A DNA stretch of 64,000 bases from Cricetomys ansorgei (lineage: Eukaryota > Chordata > Mammalia > Rodentia > Nesomyidae): positions 62,001-126,000 of the forward strand of contig JAMJFZ010002555.1 of assembly GCA_026225945.1 (NCBI GenBank), in the 5' to 3' direction. The notes beneath the pieces are model-generated. The model did no database searches. It was not told the DNA's origin and worked only from the letters and a program-made list of their open reading frames with translations. The first letter of the stretch is position 1. Each line of letters opens with the position of its first letter. Of the stretch, positions 1 to 10,606 are shown in pieces. The position numbers and the translations under genes are program-made.

Positions 1-215
1 CAAAGAGTAGAGTCAGCCACAAGATCTTGTAAGCAGAAAGAACCAGGGAAAGAACCGGAAGGGGTTCCTGGAATTTTAGAGAGAGGACCCTGGGGCTCAG
101 CAGGAGGATCAGGACGCACGGGTGAGGGTGCGCCTGAGCATAGTCAGAAGAAGGGAGGTTCTCATGGCGGCGAGAAGAGGCTCACCACGTGTCCAGAAGG
201 GTCCTTGAATGAATT

Positions 216-280
216 CTCTGAACCCTTCTGCCCCAGCCATGAGCAGTTACTGCTCATGGCTGGGGCAGAAGGGTTCAGAG
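216..280. repeat. perfect 31 bp inverted repeat in monomer A1
   Basis: Arms 216-246 and 250-280 are exact reverse complements, separated by the 3 nt spacer TTA. The left arm begins CTCTGAACCC and ends ATGAGCAG. It could extrude as a cruciform or fold as a hairpin if transcribed. Confidence 0.95.
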
Positions 281-780
281 GGCAACCATGAAGGCAACTC
301 CCTGGAAGCTGCCTGCCTCCGCAGTGGCAGTCTGCTGCCACACGGTGGCGCACGTGTCCCACTTGATAGTAACTGCATCTGTCTCAAGCTGGTCTGGAGG
401 CTGAACCCTAGCTTCACAGGGGACTGGAGATGTTTTTGAAGCCATTCACATGATTGTGTCTCATGGACACACAGTCGGTTTGCCCGAAATAGTGTATTCC
501 ATGGTGGGAACAACGCATGGCGCTTCTCGAGTTACAGGACAAAGTTCAGAAATGAACACCACATCCTGAGGGGATCAGCGTTGGGTTCGAAAGAACATTG
601 ACACCTGTTCATGGCAAAAGGGGTCATAAAGAGAAATGACCAAAGTGGCTGTTTACATGTCCGAAATGCCCCTACAATATTTGATTCAGGACCCCCAGTA
701 TAGCAAGTCTCCACAATCACTAAGGGCTGATCATGATCTGCTATGGAGCATGATTCACTCAGGTGTGACTTATTTCTACA

Positions 781-953
781 CAGTGGTTCTCAACCTTCCT
801 AAGACCGCCACACTTGAATACACTTTCTCGTGTTGTGGGGACCCCGATAATGAAGTTCTTCTGTTGCTAATTAGCAACTTTTGTTTTGCGAAGCAACTTG
901 TATGAATCTTAATGCAAATGTCTGACACGCAGCAGTTCTTAATCGAATCCTGG
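781..953 (+). mobile_element. URR1-like hAT (Charlie) fragment inside the satellite monomer
   Basis: Begins with the hAT terminus CAGTGGTTCTCAACCTTCC and continues through recognisable URR1 landmarks (a TGTTGTGGGGACCCC block, AATGAAGTTCTTCTGTTGC, a TTAATGCAAATGTCTGACA block). The far terminus is missing. Equivalent segments start at 2342, 3914, 5474 and 7043, so the insertion predates the A/B split and was amplified with the monomer. The family name is from memory of the consensus. Confidence 0.7.
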
Positions 954-1045
954 GACAATGTTCTTCACGCTCCACATTGGTTGTGCCCGCTGCATGAGAA
1001 TTGCTGCCTCATATGCACAGGCCCTGTTAGAACCTTTTGTTTCTC

Positions 1046-1104
1046 TTAAGTGTTTGGGTGCTCAGGATCAAACCCAGGACTTTGTGAATCCTGGAGAGGT
1101 ACGA
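1046..1104 (-). mobile_element. ID-like SINE fragment in monomer A1
   Basis: TGCTCAGGATCAAACCCAGG followed by ACTTTGTGAATCCTGGAGAGG resembles the antisense ID/tRNA-Ala-type promoter region (GGATtGAACCCAGGgcttTGTG). The same segment recurs in the other full monomers (e.g. 2611-2670, 4190-4240). Its short length keeps confidence modest. Confidence 0.45.
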
Positions 1105-1496
1105 TCCAAACATTTCCTTTGCTTTCCTTTCGTTTCCTTTCCTTGTCTTTTCTATTCATTCCCTTTCAGTTTTTTGAGATAGGATCTATCTGAGCTCCCC
1201 TCACAGACAACCCATGCTTCTGCTTCAAGCACTGTTGCAGCTCGGTGACAGGCCCATGTCCACAAGCGTGGCAGAACGTTTTTACAAGCAATGAAGAAAT
1301 CAGATGATGGAGATGTGCTGGCATCCAAAGGGAGAGTTGTTTTCTACAAAATCACCTCCAGAGCATTTATGATGCCTGCTTGCCCTAGCAGGGGCCTGGA
1401 TTCAGTACTCAGTGTCTACATGCTAGCTCCTACATGTGGCTACCGTTCCAGTGGTTCCAACATCCAGTCTGCTGACCCTTGAAAGAAGCAGCTGGT

Positions 1497-3065
1497 GTAA
1501 GTGAAAAAGCTGACATTGACCCATAATGGAGGAGGGCTCCTTGATCTTGCCTACTGCAAAGATGCAAAGGGGAGCATCAGCCACAAGTTCCTGTGAGCAG
1601 AAAGAACCCGGGACAAAACAGGAAGGGGTTCGTGGAATTTAGAACAGGGACCCAGTGGCTCAGCAGAAGGATCAGGAGTCACGGGTGGGAGTGCAAATGA
1701 GCAGGGTCTGAAGAAGGGAGGTTTTCAGGGCAGCGAGAAGAGGCTATCCATGTGTCCCGAAGGGTCCCTGAATGGATTCTCTGAACCCTTCTGCCCCAGC
1801 AATGAGCTTGTTTGCTCATTGCTGGGGCAGAAGGGTTCAGAGTCCAGGCGTGAAGGAGCCTCCGTGGAAGTTGCCTGCCTCCGCAGAGTTAGTCAGGAGC
1901 CAAATGTTGGCACTTGAGCCCCAGTTGAAAGTTACTGCGTTGGTCTCAAGCCGGTCTGGAAGCTTAACCCTCGCGTCACAGGGGACTGGAGATGTTTTGG
2001 AAGGCATTTGCATGCCTGTGTCTCAGGGAAACACGGTCGGTTTGCCCGAAATAGTGGATTCCGTGATGGGAACAGTGCATGGCGTTTCTCGAGTTACAGG
2101 ACAAAGTCAGAAATGAACACCACATCCTGAGGGGATCGTCGTGGGCTTGGAAAGATCATTGACATCTGTTCTTGGCAAAAGGGGTCATAAAATAAAATGG
2201 CCAAAGCGGCTGTTTACAAGTCCGAAGTGACCCTACAATATTTGATTCAGGACCCACAATATACCGACTCTCCACAATCACTACGGTCTGATCACGATCT
2301 GCTGTCGAGCATGATTCAGTCAGCTGTGACTTGTTTCTACACAGTGGTTGTCAAACTTCCTGCGACTGCCACACTTGAAGACAATTCCTCGTGTTGTGAG
2401 AACCCCAACAATGAAATTATTCTGTTGCTAACTTGTAAGTGTTGTTTTGCAAAGCTACTTCTATCAAACGTATTGCAAATGTCTGACATGCAGCAGTTCT
2501 TAATCGAAACCTGGGACACAGTCCCTCAAGCCCCAACTGGCTTGAGCCCCTCAGCATGAGAATTGCTGGCCTATATGCACAGGCCCTTTTATAACCTTTG
2601 GTTTCCTTTAAGTGGTTGAGTGTTCAGAATCAAACCCAGGACTTTGTGAATACTTGAGAGGTACGACCCGAACCTTTTCTTCCTTTTTTCCCTTTCATTT
2701 CTTTTCTTTCTTTCTTTCTTTTCTATTGTTTCGTTTCTAAATTTCCGAGTCAGGATCATTCCTGGTTCTCTGCACAAACATTCCACCCTTCCGACTCAGT
2801 CACCCTTGTGTTTCGGTGACAGGCTGTGTCCCCAAGCATTGGCAGACCTTCTTCCAAACAATGATGGGATCAGAAGATGGAGATGTGCAGGCATCATATA
2901 TGAGAATTTTTTTCTACAAGAAAACCTGCAAGCGTTTATGATGTCTGAGTGACCTCGCAGGGGCCTGGATTCAGTCCTCAGCATCTAGATGGTAGCCGCT
3001 CTATGTGGCTACCTTTGCAGAAGTTCCAACATCCACATTGGTGACCCCTGCAGAGACCAGCTCCT
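1497..3065. repeat. monomer B1
   Basis: 1569 bp unit of type B. It carries the same landmarks as A in the same order: the GTAAGTG start motif, the hairpin at 1779-1842, the URR1-like segment from 2342, an ID-like fragment (about 2611-2670) and a pyrimidine tract (about 2678-2740). Compared with B2 it differs in a few places, e.g. CATGCCTGTG near 2010 versus CATGACTGTG in B2, and GAAGAC near 2377 versus AAGAC in B2. Confidence 0.93.
1779..1842. repeat. perfect 29 bp inverted repeat in monomer B1
   Basis: Arms 1779-1807 and 1814-1842 around spacer TTGTTT. Relative to type A one C:G pair is replaced by A:T in both arms (GCCATGAGC becomes GCAATGAGC, with the matching change opposite), so pairing is kept despite divergence. 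Confidence 0.95.
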
Positions 3066-4628
3066 GTAAGTTAAAAAGCTGACATTGACCCGTAATGGTG
3101 GAGGGCTCCTTGATCTTGCCCCGTGGAAAAATGCAAAGAGTAGAGTCAGCCACAAGATCTTGTAAGCAGAAAGAACCAGGGAAAGAACCGGAAGGGGTTC
3201 CTGGAATTTTAGAGAGAGGACCCTGGGGCTCAGCAGGAGGATCAGGACGCACGGGTGAGGGTGCGCCTGAGCATAGTCAGAAGAAGGGAGGTTCTCATGG
3301 CGGCGAGAAGAGGCTCACCACGTGTCCAGAAGGGTCCTTGAATGAATTCTCTGAACCCTTCTGCCCCAGCCATGAGCAGTTGCTGCTCATGGCTGGGGCA
3401 GAAGGGTTCAGAGGGCAACCATGAAGGCAACTCCCTGGAAGCTGCCTGCCTCCGCAGTGGCAGTCTGCTGCCACACGGTGGCGCACGTGTCCCACTTGAT
3501 AGTAACTGCATCTGTCTCAAGCTGGTCTGGAGGCTGAACCCTAGCTTCACAGGGGACTGGAGATGTTTTTGAAGCCATTCACATGATTGTGTCTCATGGA
3601 CACACAGTCGGTTTGCCCGAAATAGTGTATTCCATGGTGGGAACAACGCATGGCGCTTCTCGAGTTACAGGACAAAGTTCAGAAATGAACACCACATCCT
3701 GAGGGGATCAGCGTTGGGTTCGAAAGAACATTGACATCTGTTCATGGCAAAAGGGGTCATAAAGAGAAATGACCAAAGTGGCTGTTTACATGTCCGAAAT
3801 GCCCCTACAATATTTGATTCAGGACCCCCAGTATAGCAAGTCTCCACAATCACTAAGGGCTGATCATGATCTGCTATGGAGCATGATTCACTCAGGTGTG
3901 ACTTATTTCTACACAGTGGTTCTCAACCTTCCTAAGACCGCCACACTTGAATACACTTTCTCGTGTTGTGGGGACCCCGATAATGAAGTTCTTCTGTTGC
4001 TAATTAGCAACTTTTGTTTTGCGAAGCAACTTGTATGAATCTTAATGCAAATGTCTGACACGCAGCAGTTCTTAATCGAATCCTGGGACAATGTTCTTCA
4101 CGCTCCACATTGGTTGTGCCCGCTGCATGAGAATTGCTGCCTCATATGCACAGGCCCTGTTAGAACCTTTGTTTCTCTTAAGTGTTTGGGTGCTCAGGAT
4201 CAAACCCAGGACTTTGTGAATCCTGGAGAGGTACGATCCAAACATTTCCTTTGCTTTCCTTTCGTTTCCTTTCCTTGTCTTTTCTATTCATTCCCTTTCA
4301 GTTTTTTGAGATAGGATCTATCTGAGCTCCCCTCACAGACAACCCATGCTTCTGCTTCAAGCACTGTTGCAGCTCGGTGACAGGCCCATGTCCACAAGCG
4401 TGGCAGAACGTTTTTACAAGCAATGAAGAAATCAGATGATGGAGATGTGCTGGCATCCAAAGGGAGAGTTGTTTTCTACAAAATCACCTCCAGAGCATTT
4501 ATGATGCCTGCTTGCCCTAGCAGGGGCCTGGATTCAGTACTCAGTGTCTACATGCTAGCTCCTACATGTGGCTACCGTTCCAGTGGTTCCAACATCCAGT
4601 CTGCTGACCCTTGAAAGAAGCAGCTGGT
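3066..4628. repeat. monomer A2
   Basis: Complete 1563 bp type A unit, the best reference copy in the window. The hairpin lies at 3349-3413 and the URR1-like segment begins at 3914. Confidence 0.93.
3349..3413. repeat. perfect 31 bp inverted repeat in monomer A2
   Basis: Arms 3349-3379 and 3383-3413, spacer TTG. Only the spacer differs from A1. Confidence 0.95.
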
Positions 4629-6194
4629 GTAAGTGAAAAAGCTGACATTGACCCATAATGGAGGAGGGCTCCTTGATCTTGCCTACTGCAAAGATGCAAA
4701 GGGGAGCATCAGCCACAAGTTCCTGTGAGCAGAAAGAACCCGGGACAAAACAGGAAGGGGTTCGTGGAATTTAGAACAGGGACCCAGTGGCTCAGCAGAA
4801 GGATCAGGAGTCACGGGTGGGAGTGCAAATGAGCAGGGTCTGAAGAAGGGAGGTTTTCAGGGCAGCGAGAAGAGGCTATCCATGTGTCCCGAAGGGTCCC
4901 TGAATGGATTCTCTGAACCCTTCTGCCCCAGCAATGAGCTTGTTTGCTCATTGCTGGGGCAGAAGGGTTCAGAGTCCAGGCGTGAAGGAGCCTCCGTGGA
5001 AGTTGCCTGCCTCCGCAGAGTTAGTCAGGAGCCAAATGTTGGCACTTGAGCCCCAGTTGAAAGTTACTGCGTTGGTCTCAAGCCGGTCTGGAAGCTTAAC
5101 CCTCGCGTCACAGGGGACTGGAGATGTTTTGGAAGGCATTTGCATGACTGTGTCTCAGGGAAACACGGTCGGTTTGCCCGAAATAGTGGATTCCGTGATG
5201 GGAACAGTGCATGGCGTTTCTCGAGTTACAGGACAAAGTCAGAAATGAACACCACATCCTGAGGGGATCGTCGTGGGCTTGGAAAGATCATTGACATCTG
5301 TTCTTGGCAAAAGGGGTCATAAAATAAAATGGCCAAAGCGGCTGTTTACAAGTCCGAAGTGACCCTACAATATTTGATTCAGGACCCACAAAATACCGAC
5401 TCTCCACAATCACTACGGTCTGATCACGATCTGCTGTCGAGCATGATTCAGTCAGCTGTGACTTGTTTCTACACAGTGGTTGTCAAACTTCCTGCGACTG
5501 CCACACTTAAGACAATTCCTCGTGTTGTGAGAACCCCAACAATGAAATTATTCTGTTGCTAACTTGTAAGTGTTGTTTTGCAAAGCTACTTCTATCAAAC
5601 GTATTGCAAATGTCTGACATGCAGCAGTTCTTAATCGAAACCTGGGACACAGTCCCTCAAGCCCCAACTGGCTTGAGCCCCTCAGCATGAGAATTGCTGG
5701 CCTATATGCACAGGCCCTTTTATAACCTTTGGTTTCCTTTAAGTGGTTGAGTGTTCAGAATCAAACCCAGGACTTTGTGAATACTTGAGAGGTACGACCC
5801 GAACCTTTTCTTCCTTTTTTCCTTTCATTTCTTTTCTTTCTTTCTTTCTTTTCTATTGTTTCGTTTCTAAATTTCCGAGTCAGGATCATTCCTGGTTCTC
5901 TGCACAAACATTCCACCCTTCCGACTCAGTCACCCTTGTGTTTCGGTGACAGGCTGTGTCCCCAAGCATGGCAGACCTTCTTCCAAACAATGATGGGATC
6001 AGAAGATGGAGATGTGCAGGCATCATATATGAGAATTTTTTTCTACAAGAAAACCTGCAAGCGTTTATGATGTCTGAGTGACCTCGCAGGGGCCTGGATT
6101 CAGTCCTCAGCATCTAGATGGTAGCCGCTCTATGTGGCTACCTTTGCAGAAGTTCCAACATCCACATTGGTGACCCCTGCAGAGACCAGCTCCT
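4629..6194. repeat. monomer B2
   Basis: Complete 1566 bp type B unit. The hairpin lies at 4911-4974 and the URR1-like segment begins at 5474. A one-base loss near 5509 and loss of a T near 5969 distinguish it from B1; the first also breaks the frame that is open in B1. Confidence 0.93.
4911..4974. repeat. perfect 29 bp inverted repeat in monomer B2
   Basis: Arms 4911-4939 and 4946-4974, spacer TTGTTT; identical to B1. Confidence 0.95.
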
Positions 6195-7251
6195 GTAAGT
6201 TAAAAAGCTGACATTGACCCGTAATGGTGGAGGGCTCCTTGATCTTGCCCCGTGGAAAAATGCAAAGAGTAGAGTCAGCCACAAGATCTTGTAAGCAGAA
6301 AGAACCAGGGAAAGAACCGGAAGGGGTTCCTGGAATTTTAGAGAGAGGACCCTGGGGCTCAGCAGGAGGATCAGGACGCACGGGTGAGGGTGCGCCTGAG
6401 CATAGTCAGAAGAAGGGAGGTTCTCAGGGCGGCGAGAAGAGGCTCACCACGTGTCCAGAAGGGTCCTTGAATGAATTCTCTGAACCCTTCTGCCCCAGCC
6501 ATGAGCAGTTGCTGCTCATGGCTGGGGCAGAAGGGTTCAGAGGGCAACCATGAAGGCAACTCCCTGGAAGCTGCCTGCCTCCGCAGTGGCAGTCTGCTGC
6601 CACACGGTGGCGCACGTGTCCCACTTGTTAGTAACTGCATCTGTCTCAAGCTGGTCTGGAGGCTGAACCCTAGCTTCACAGGGGACTGGAGATGTTTTTG
6701 AAGCCATTCACATGATTGTGTCTCATGGACACTCAGTCGGTTTGCCCGAAATAGTGTATTCCATGGTGGGAACAACGCATGGCGCTTCTCGAGTTACAGG
6801 ACAAAGTTCAGAAATGAACACCACATCCTGAGGGGATCAGCGTTGGGTTCGAAAGAACATTGACATCTGTTCATGGCAAAAGGGGTCATAAAGAGAAATG
6901 ACCAAAGTGGCTGTTTACATGTCCGAAATGCCCCTACAATATTTGATTCAGGACCCCCAGTATAGCAACTCTCCACAATCACTAAGGGCTGATCATGATC
7001 TGCTATGGAGCATGATTCACTCAGGTGTGACTTATTTCTACACAGTGGTTCTCAACCTTCCTAAGACCGCCACACTTGAATACACTTTCTCTTGTTGTGG
7101 GGACCCCGATAATGAAGTTCTTCTGTAGCTAATTAGCAACTTTTGTTTTGCGAAGCAACTTGTATGAATCTTAATGCAAATGTCTGACACGCAGCAGTTC
7201 TTAATCGAATCCTGGAACAATGTTCTTCACGCTCCACATTGGTTGTGCCCG
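6195..7251. repeat. monomer A3, truncated at array edge
   Basis: First 1057 bp of an A unit; homology to A1/A2 stops after GTGCCCG at 7251. It carries more private changes than A1 and A2 have between them: near 6427, 6628, 6732, 6968, 7092, 7127 (which creates an in-frame TAG in the frame open in A1/A2) and 7216. This is the pattern expected of an edge monomer that no longer exchanges with the interior of the array. Confidence 0.92.
6478..6542. repeat. perfect 31 bp inverted repeat in monomer A3
   Basis: Arms 6478-6508 and 6512-6542, spacer TTG. The arms are unchanged although A3 is otherwise the most diverged A copy. Confidence 0.95.
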
Positions 7252-8267
7252 GTATGCAGTGCATGCAGGAGCCTTTACAGCTTGTCTACTCTATTTTGGT
7301 CACAGCTGGCAAAGCCTCTGTTTGCCATAAGATTCCTACATAATCCACTTATACTTGGCAGGTTCATTTTCCTTTCCATGTTCTTTCTCCCAAATCGTTT
7401 CCAACTTGGGACGACCCAAGATAAGCAGCTTTCGTTTTCCTCATGGTGTCCAAGTACAGACTATCCTCTGTCTTTCCCAAAAGCATATAAACAGTTGTTC
7501 ATGGGACATCTTCTCAGTGTGGGGATATATGCTGGTAGTTCCAAGTTAAGGAGGTGGCTGAGGGGATCTCTTGAACCCAGGGGTTCAGTTCCAGACTGGT
7601 AGCTAGTGATAGAGATTATACCTGACAATCCTAATCATTGAAGATGAAGAGATGGCATATTCAGATGTGTTAAACATGTTTTTCCTGGAAGTTGTGTAGT
7701 TCGACATCTGGGTATCTCATTTTATAATGAGTGTCAGGCCCTTGTAATAGCTCTTCCTTCCAAGAGAGAGACTTATATTTTATTTGAATAATATATATTG
7801 AAATACAATAATAATCATACTATGTTTTACTATAATAAAGAACTTGGGGAAGTTTGAGAGAATCAGTGTCTTGATGGCTCTACAATGAGCTATGTAAGAT
7901 GGCTATTTTAATGTTTTTGATGTATCTGCATATCTGTTTTATTTTTTTACATTTTGTAATGTATCAGTCGGGTAAACATTTATGATTGAATTGGTAACAT
8001 TTCCATTTAAATACCTTTTTAAATATAGCAAGACTAGCTTTACACCTGGGCTGCTGTTAGTCAACCCACACATTCGATGGATTCAGTGAAGGTCAGTTTC
8101 CCAGGAAAGAATCATCCATATGGTCACTGTCCAGGCTTCCTGATGAAGAGCACAGTCCCAAGGATGTTGACTCAGGTAGGATACAGGACAGCCAGCTTCC
8201 CAAGATTGTGTGATGTGATGTGTAATTGCAATGCTTGCTGGGTAGTCTATGGTCTCTTGCAGGTATT
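7252..8267. other. array flank, no gene seen
   Basis: AT-rich single-copy-looking sequence immediately outside the satellite. A short B1/Alu-like stretch lies near 7555-7600 (GGATCTCTTGAACCCAGG). I see no exon with splice sites and no long frame of natural composition. Confidence 0.6.
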
Positions 8268-8425
8268 TTTTCTTTTCTCCTCCTCCTCCTTCTCTTCTTC
8301 CTCCTTCTCCTCCTCTTCCTCCTCCTCTTTCTCCTCCTCCTTCTCCTTCTTCTCCTCTTTATCCTCCTCATCCTGTCCTCCTTCTCATTGATCTCCTTCT
8401 CGTCCTCCTCCTCCTTTTTCTTTTA
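8268..8425. repeat. CCT/CTT-rich pyrimidine tract
   Basis: About 155 bp almost entirely of C and T on the plus strand, mostly TCC and TTC triplets. It creates serine/leucine-rich frames on one strand and arginine/lysine-rich frames on the other that are not genes. It could form triplex DNA. Confidence 0.9.
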
Positions 8426-8685
8426 GCATATCTTCTGAAGGCAACCCTAATAAAATCAGTGGGAAACCTGGCACTGAAAGTTCTTACGGCCATGTCCAAA
8501 GCTGCTGAGCTAGAATATAGAAGAGTAGCAGCTACAATGGGTGGGATTTTCCAGTAAATTCTGCATTTACTGAAGTTTCAGAACCATTGTCTACAGATAC
8601 CCACCCACCACCAACTTGAAGCTCTACATCCTGTTTGGGATAAGAGAAGATGAATTTTTCTTTCTGTTCTTTTCTTTTCTTTGTT

Positions 8686-8825
8686 TCTGAGACAGAGTTT
8701 TTGTTGTAACTCTAGCTATCCTTGAAGACACTCTGTAGATGAGGCTGGTCTCAAACTCTCAGAGGTCTACCTGCCTCTGTCTCCTCAATGCTGAGATTAA
8801 AGATGTGTGCCACGACTACCAAGCA
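8686..8825 (-). mobile_element. B1 SINE, antisense
   Basis: Reads TGAGACAGAG...TTGTTGTAACTCTAGCTATCC...GGCTGGTCTCAAACTC...GCTGAGATTAAAG, the reverse complement of a nearly full B1 with the lineage signature. Confidence 0.9.
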
Positions 8826-9335
8826 CAAGGGGACATTTTTTCCCTTTTCTCTGAGCCTCCATGCTTCAAGTTTTCTTTAAACTTTTAAAATGTTTTTCTT
8901 TTCCTATAGATAACTGGGAGAAGAAAATAGAAATTTATATTTTCTTAAATATCATTTTAAAATAGTTGGACAGTATCCCAATGTAATCTGTTTTTTCTGA
9001 AGTTTCTTTTTTCATACTTTTTCTTTTGTTGTCTTAAACTATTTTGTATTATTGGCTTGGAAGATAATATGAAACTTGGATCAGTGTTACTCTGAGAAAT
9101 TCACTAGAATGATGATTTCTTGATATAAGTCAGTTCTCTAGGAGGACTGACCAGGAATGAGTACCATCTTCTGATATATAATGAAGCATTGTTTTTATTC
9201 ACAGATCTCTCCACACCAGATTTTCATAAATTATATTATGGGTTTCAGGGCTTCTGAGTGCTTGACCACCTGCACTGTCTTAGTGAAAAAAAGATGACCA
9301 AAGAAGCTTAATTTTGGCTTGTTGTAAAAGGGCAA
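8826..9335. other. AT-rich non-coding stretch
   Basis: No gene, splice-flanked frame or repeat I can name. Confidence 0.5.
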
Positions 9336-9339
9336 AATC

Positions 9340-9570
9340 TAAGACTATGAATCTTGGGCTCTGCACTACTTCAGCTTTAATAATGTTGGGCAAGTTTCCA
9401 AACTACTGTATTCATTTCATCTATAAAATGTTAATGAGAATAGCCTCCACTGCACAACACAATTCTGAGTAGTGCCTGAGTTCATGTAAAGAATTAGAGG
9501 ACAGAATTGGCTTGGGCCAATGGAAGGGTTTGGTCTTATTGTTATAGTTATTATTAAAGTCATTTCACGT
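9340..9570 (+). mobile_element. MIR remnant
   Basis: Tail-to-core order is recognisable: GACTATGAATCTTGGGCTC, GGGCAAGTTTCCAAACT, TTCATTTCATCTATAAAATG, then a degraded right part. These match the MIR core (tgtgtgaccttgggcaagt...ctcatctgtaaaatg). Confidence 0.7.
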
Positions 9571-10250
9571 TATTATTTTCCTCATGAGTTTTCTTTATAA
9601 CCAGCAATGACTCTGCTAATGCTTCGTCGGGCTTCTGTCCACAGTGGGTACTTGCAGAGGACCCTCTCTCTCTTGTTGTTGTTGTTGTTGTTTTTAAATC
9701 TCTGTCTCTTTGTAAATGTGTGTCATCATTCATTCTTTCTAGAAATGAACCAAATAGGAGTCTACACAGTGCCTTAAATTTCCCTTTTCAAGTGCTGTGT
9801 TTTTGAGAAACTTCTTAGTACTCACTAGCTGGCATAAACCAAAAATAAAAAATAAACCTCAAGTGAGGGAGAGAATGTAGAAAATTGTTCCATGTAAGAC
9901 TATGTTTTCTACAACATTTACATATAGCAGTTTGGTCAAAAGTGCAGATAGACTTCCACACATCTAAATCTTCAGAGAAAAGAGGGTTTTAAAATAATGG
10001 TGTCTGAAAATCCAACATGTTAATATAGACAGTTTTAGTTTTAAAAAAGAAAGGAATCAAGTAAAGGAATTGAACCTAACATACATGTGAATGTCTAAAA
10101 AACTATTGGCTGAAATTCATAGGTATAGATGCAATAGTTGTAAGCAGTTTCATTGAGAGCCCCCGGAACAATGGTTTCTATCTTGTGTTTGCATCCTTGG
10201 TTGGCATCATATTTCAATGCCCTTACTGTTTAGTTTTCTCTTTTCTTTTC
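9571..10250. other. non-coding, short (TTG)n
   Basis: Holds a short TTG run near 9677-9691; otherwise AT-rich sequence without recognisable content. Confidence 0.5.
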
Positions 10251-10415
10251 CTTTTTGTCTTTTCTTCTTCCTTCCTCCCTCCCTTCCTTCCTTTCTTTCT
10301 TTCCTTCTTTCTTTCTTTCTTTTTGCATCTTTCTTTCATTCTTTCTTTCTTTCTTTCTTTTCTTTCTTTTCTTCTTTTCTTTCTTCTTTCTTCTTTCTTC
10401 TTTCTTTCTTTCTTT

Positions 10416-10466
<51 letters not shown>

Positions 10467-10531
10467 CTTTCTTTCTTTCTTTCTTTCTTTCTCTCTTTCT
10501 TTCTTTTCTTTCTTTCTTTCTTTCTTTCTTT

Positions 10532-10587
<56 letters not shown>

Positions 10588-10606
10588 TTTCTTTCTTTCT
10601 TTCTTT
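10251..10606. repeat. (CTTT)n microsatellite, about 350 bp
   Basis: A long interrupted CTTT/TTTC tract ending directly at the poly(T) side of an antisense B1, so it most likely grew from that SINE's A-rich tail. The 119-169 codon frames across it are low-complexity F/S/L or K/E/R strings. Confidence 0.95.

Larger units (their letters stand above)
1..1496. repeat. monomer A1 (left-truncated by window)
   Basis: Position 1 corresponds to 3134 in copy A2, so about 68 bp of the unit lie outside the window. It is nearly identical to A2; differences I noticed are at 249 (A versus G in the hairpin spacer), about 604 (C versus T) and one extra T near 1036. It contains the 216-280 hairpin, a URR1-like segment from 781, an ID-like antisense fragment (about 1046-1104) and a CTTTC-rich tract near 1108-1160. 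Confidence 0.93.
1..7251. repeat. macrosatellite array, 3.13 kb higher-order repeat of A/B monomers
   Basis: Five tandem monomers alternate in type (A-B-A-B-A). Starting each unit at the GTAAGTnAAAAAGCTGAC motif gives boundaries at 1497, 3066, 4629 and 6195, so monomers are 1563-1569 bp and same-type copies repeat every 3129-3132 bp. Same-type copies differ by a handful of substitutions and small indels; A and B differ throughout but align end to end. This is the signature of a dimeric higher-order satellite homogenised by unequal exchange. The left end lies outside the window; the right end is abrupt. I do not recognise the family by name. The short frames in it (60-134 codons) are not conserved between A and B and are broken in some copies, so I treat the array as non-coding. 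Confidence 0.95.

Noticed and set aside
216..280. Satellite hairpin as a microRNA precursor
   Set aside because: Perfect arms with a 3 nt spacer are more like a palindrome than a pre-miRNA, whose loop is larger and stem imperfect; no transcription evidence.
474..490. CENP-B-box-like sequence (antisense) in each satellite monomer
   Set aside because: The core matches TTCG, A and CG, but the last two G of the essential CGGG are AC, so about 7 of 9 essential positions. Not a convincing box.
162..6775. Open frames up to 134 codons on both strands of the satellite
   Set aside because: They overlap on opposite strands, owe their recurrence to repeat identity, are not conserved between A and B and include the palindrome itself.
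8077..8557. Frames of 66-104 codons on both strands
   Set aside because: Driven by the CCT/CTT tract; low-complexity products only.
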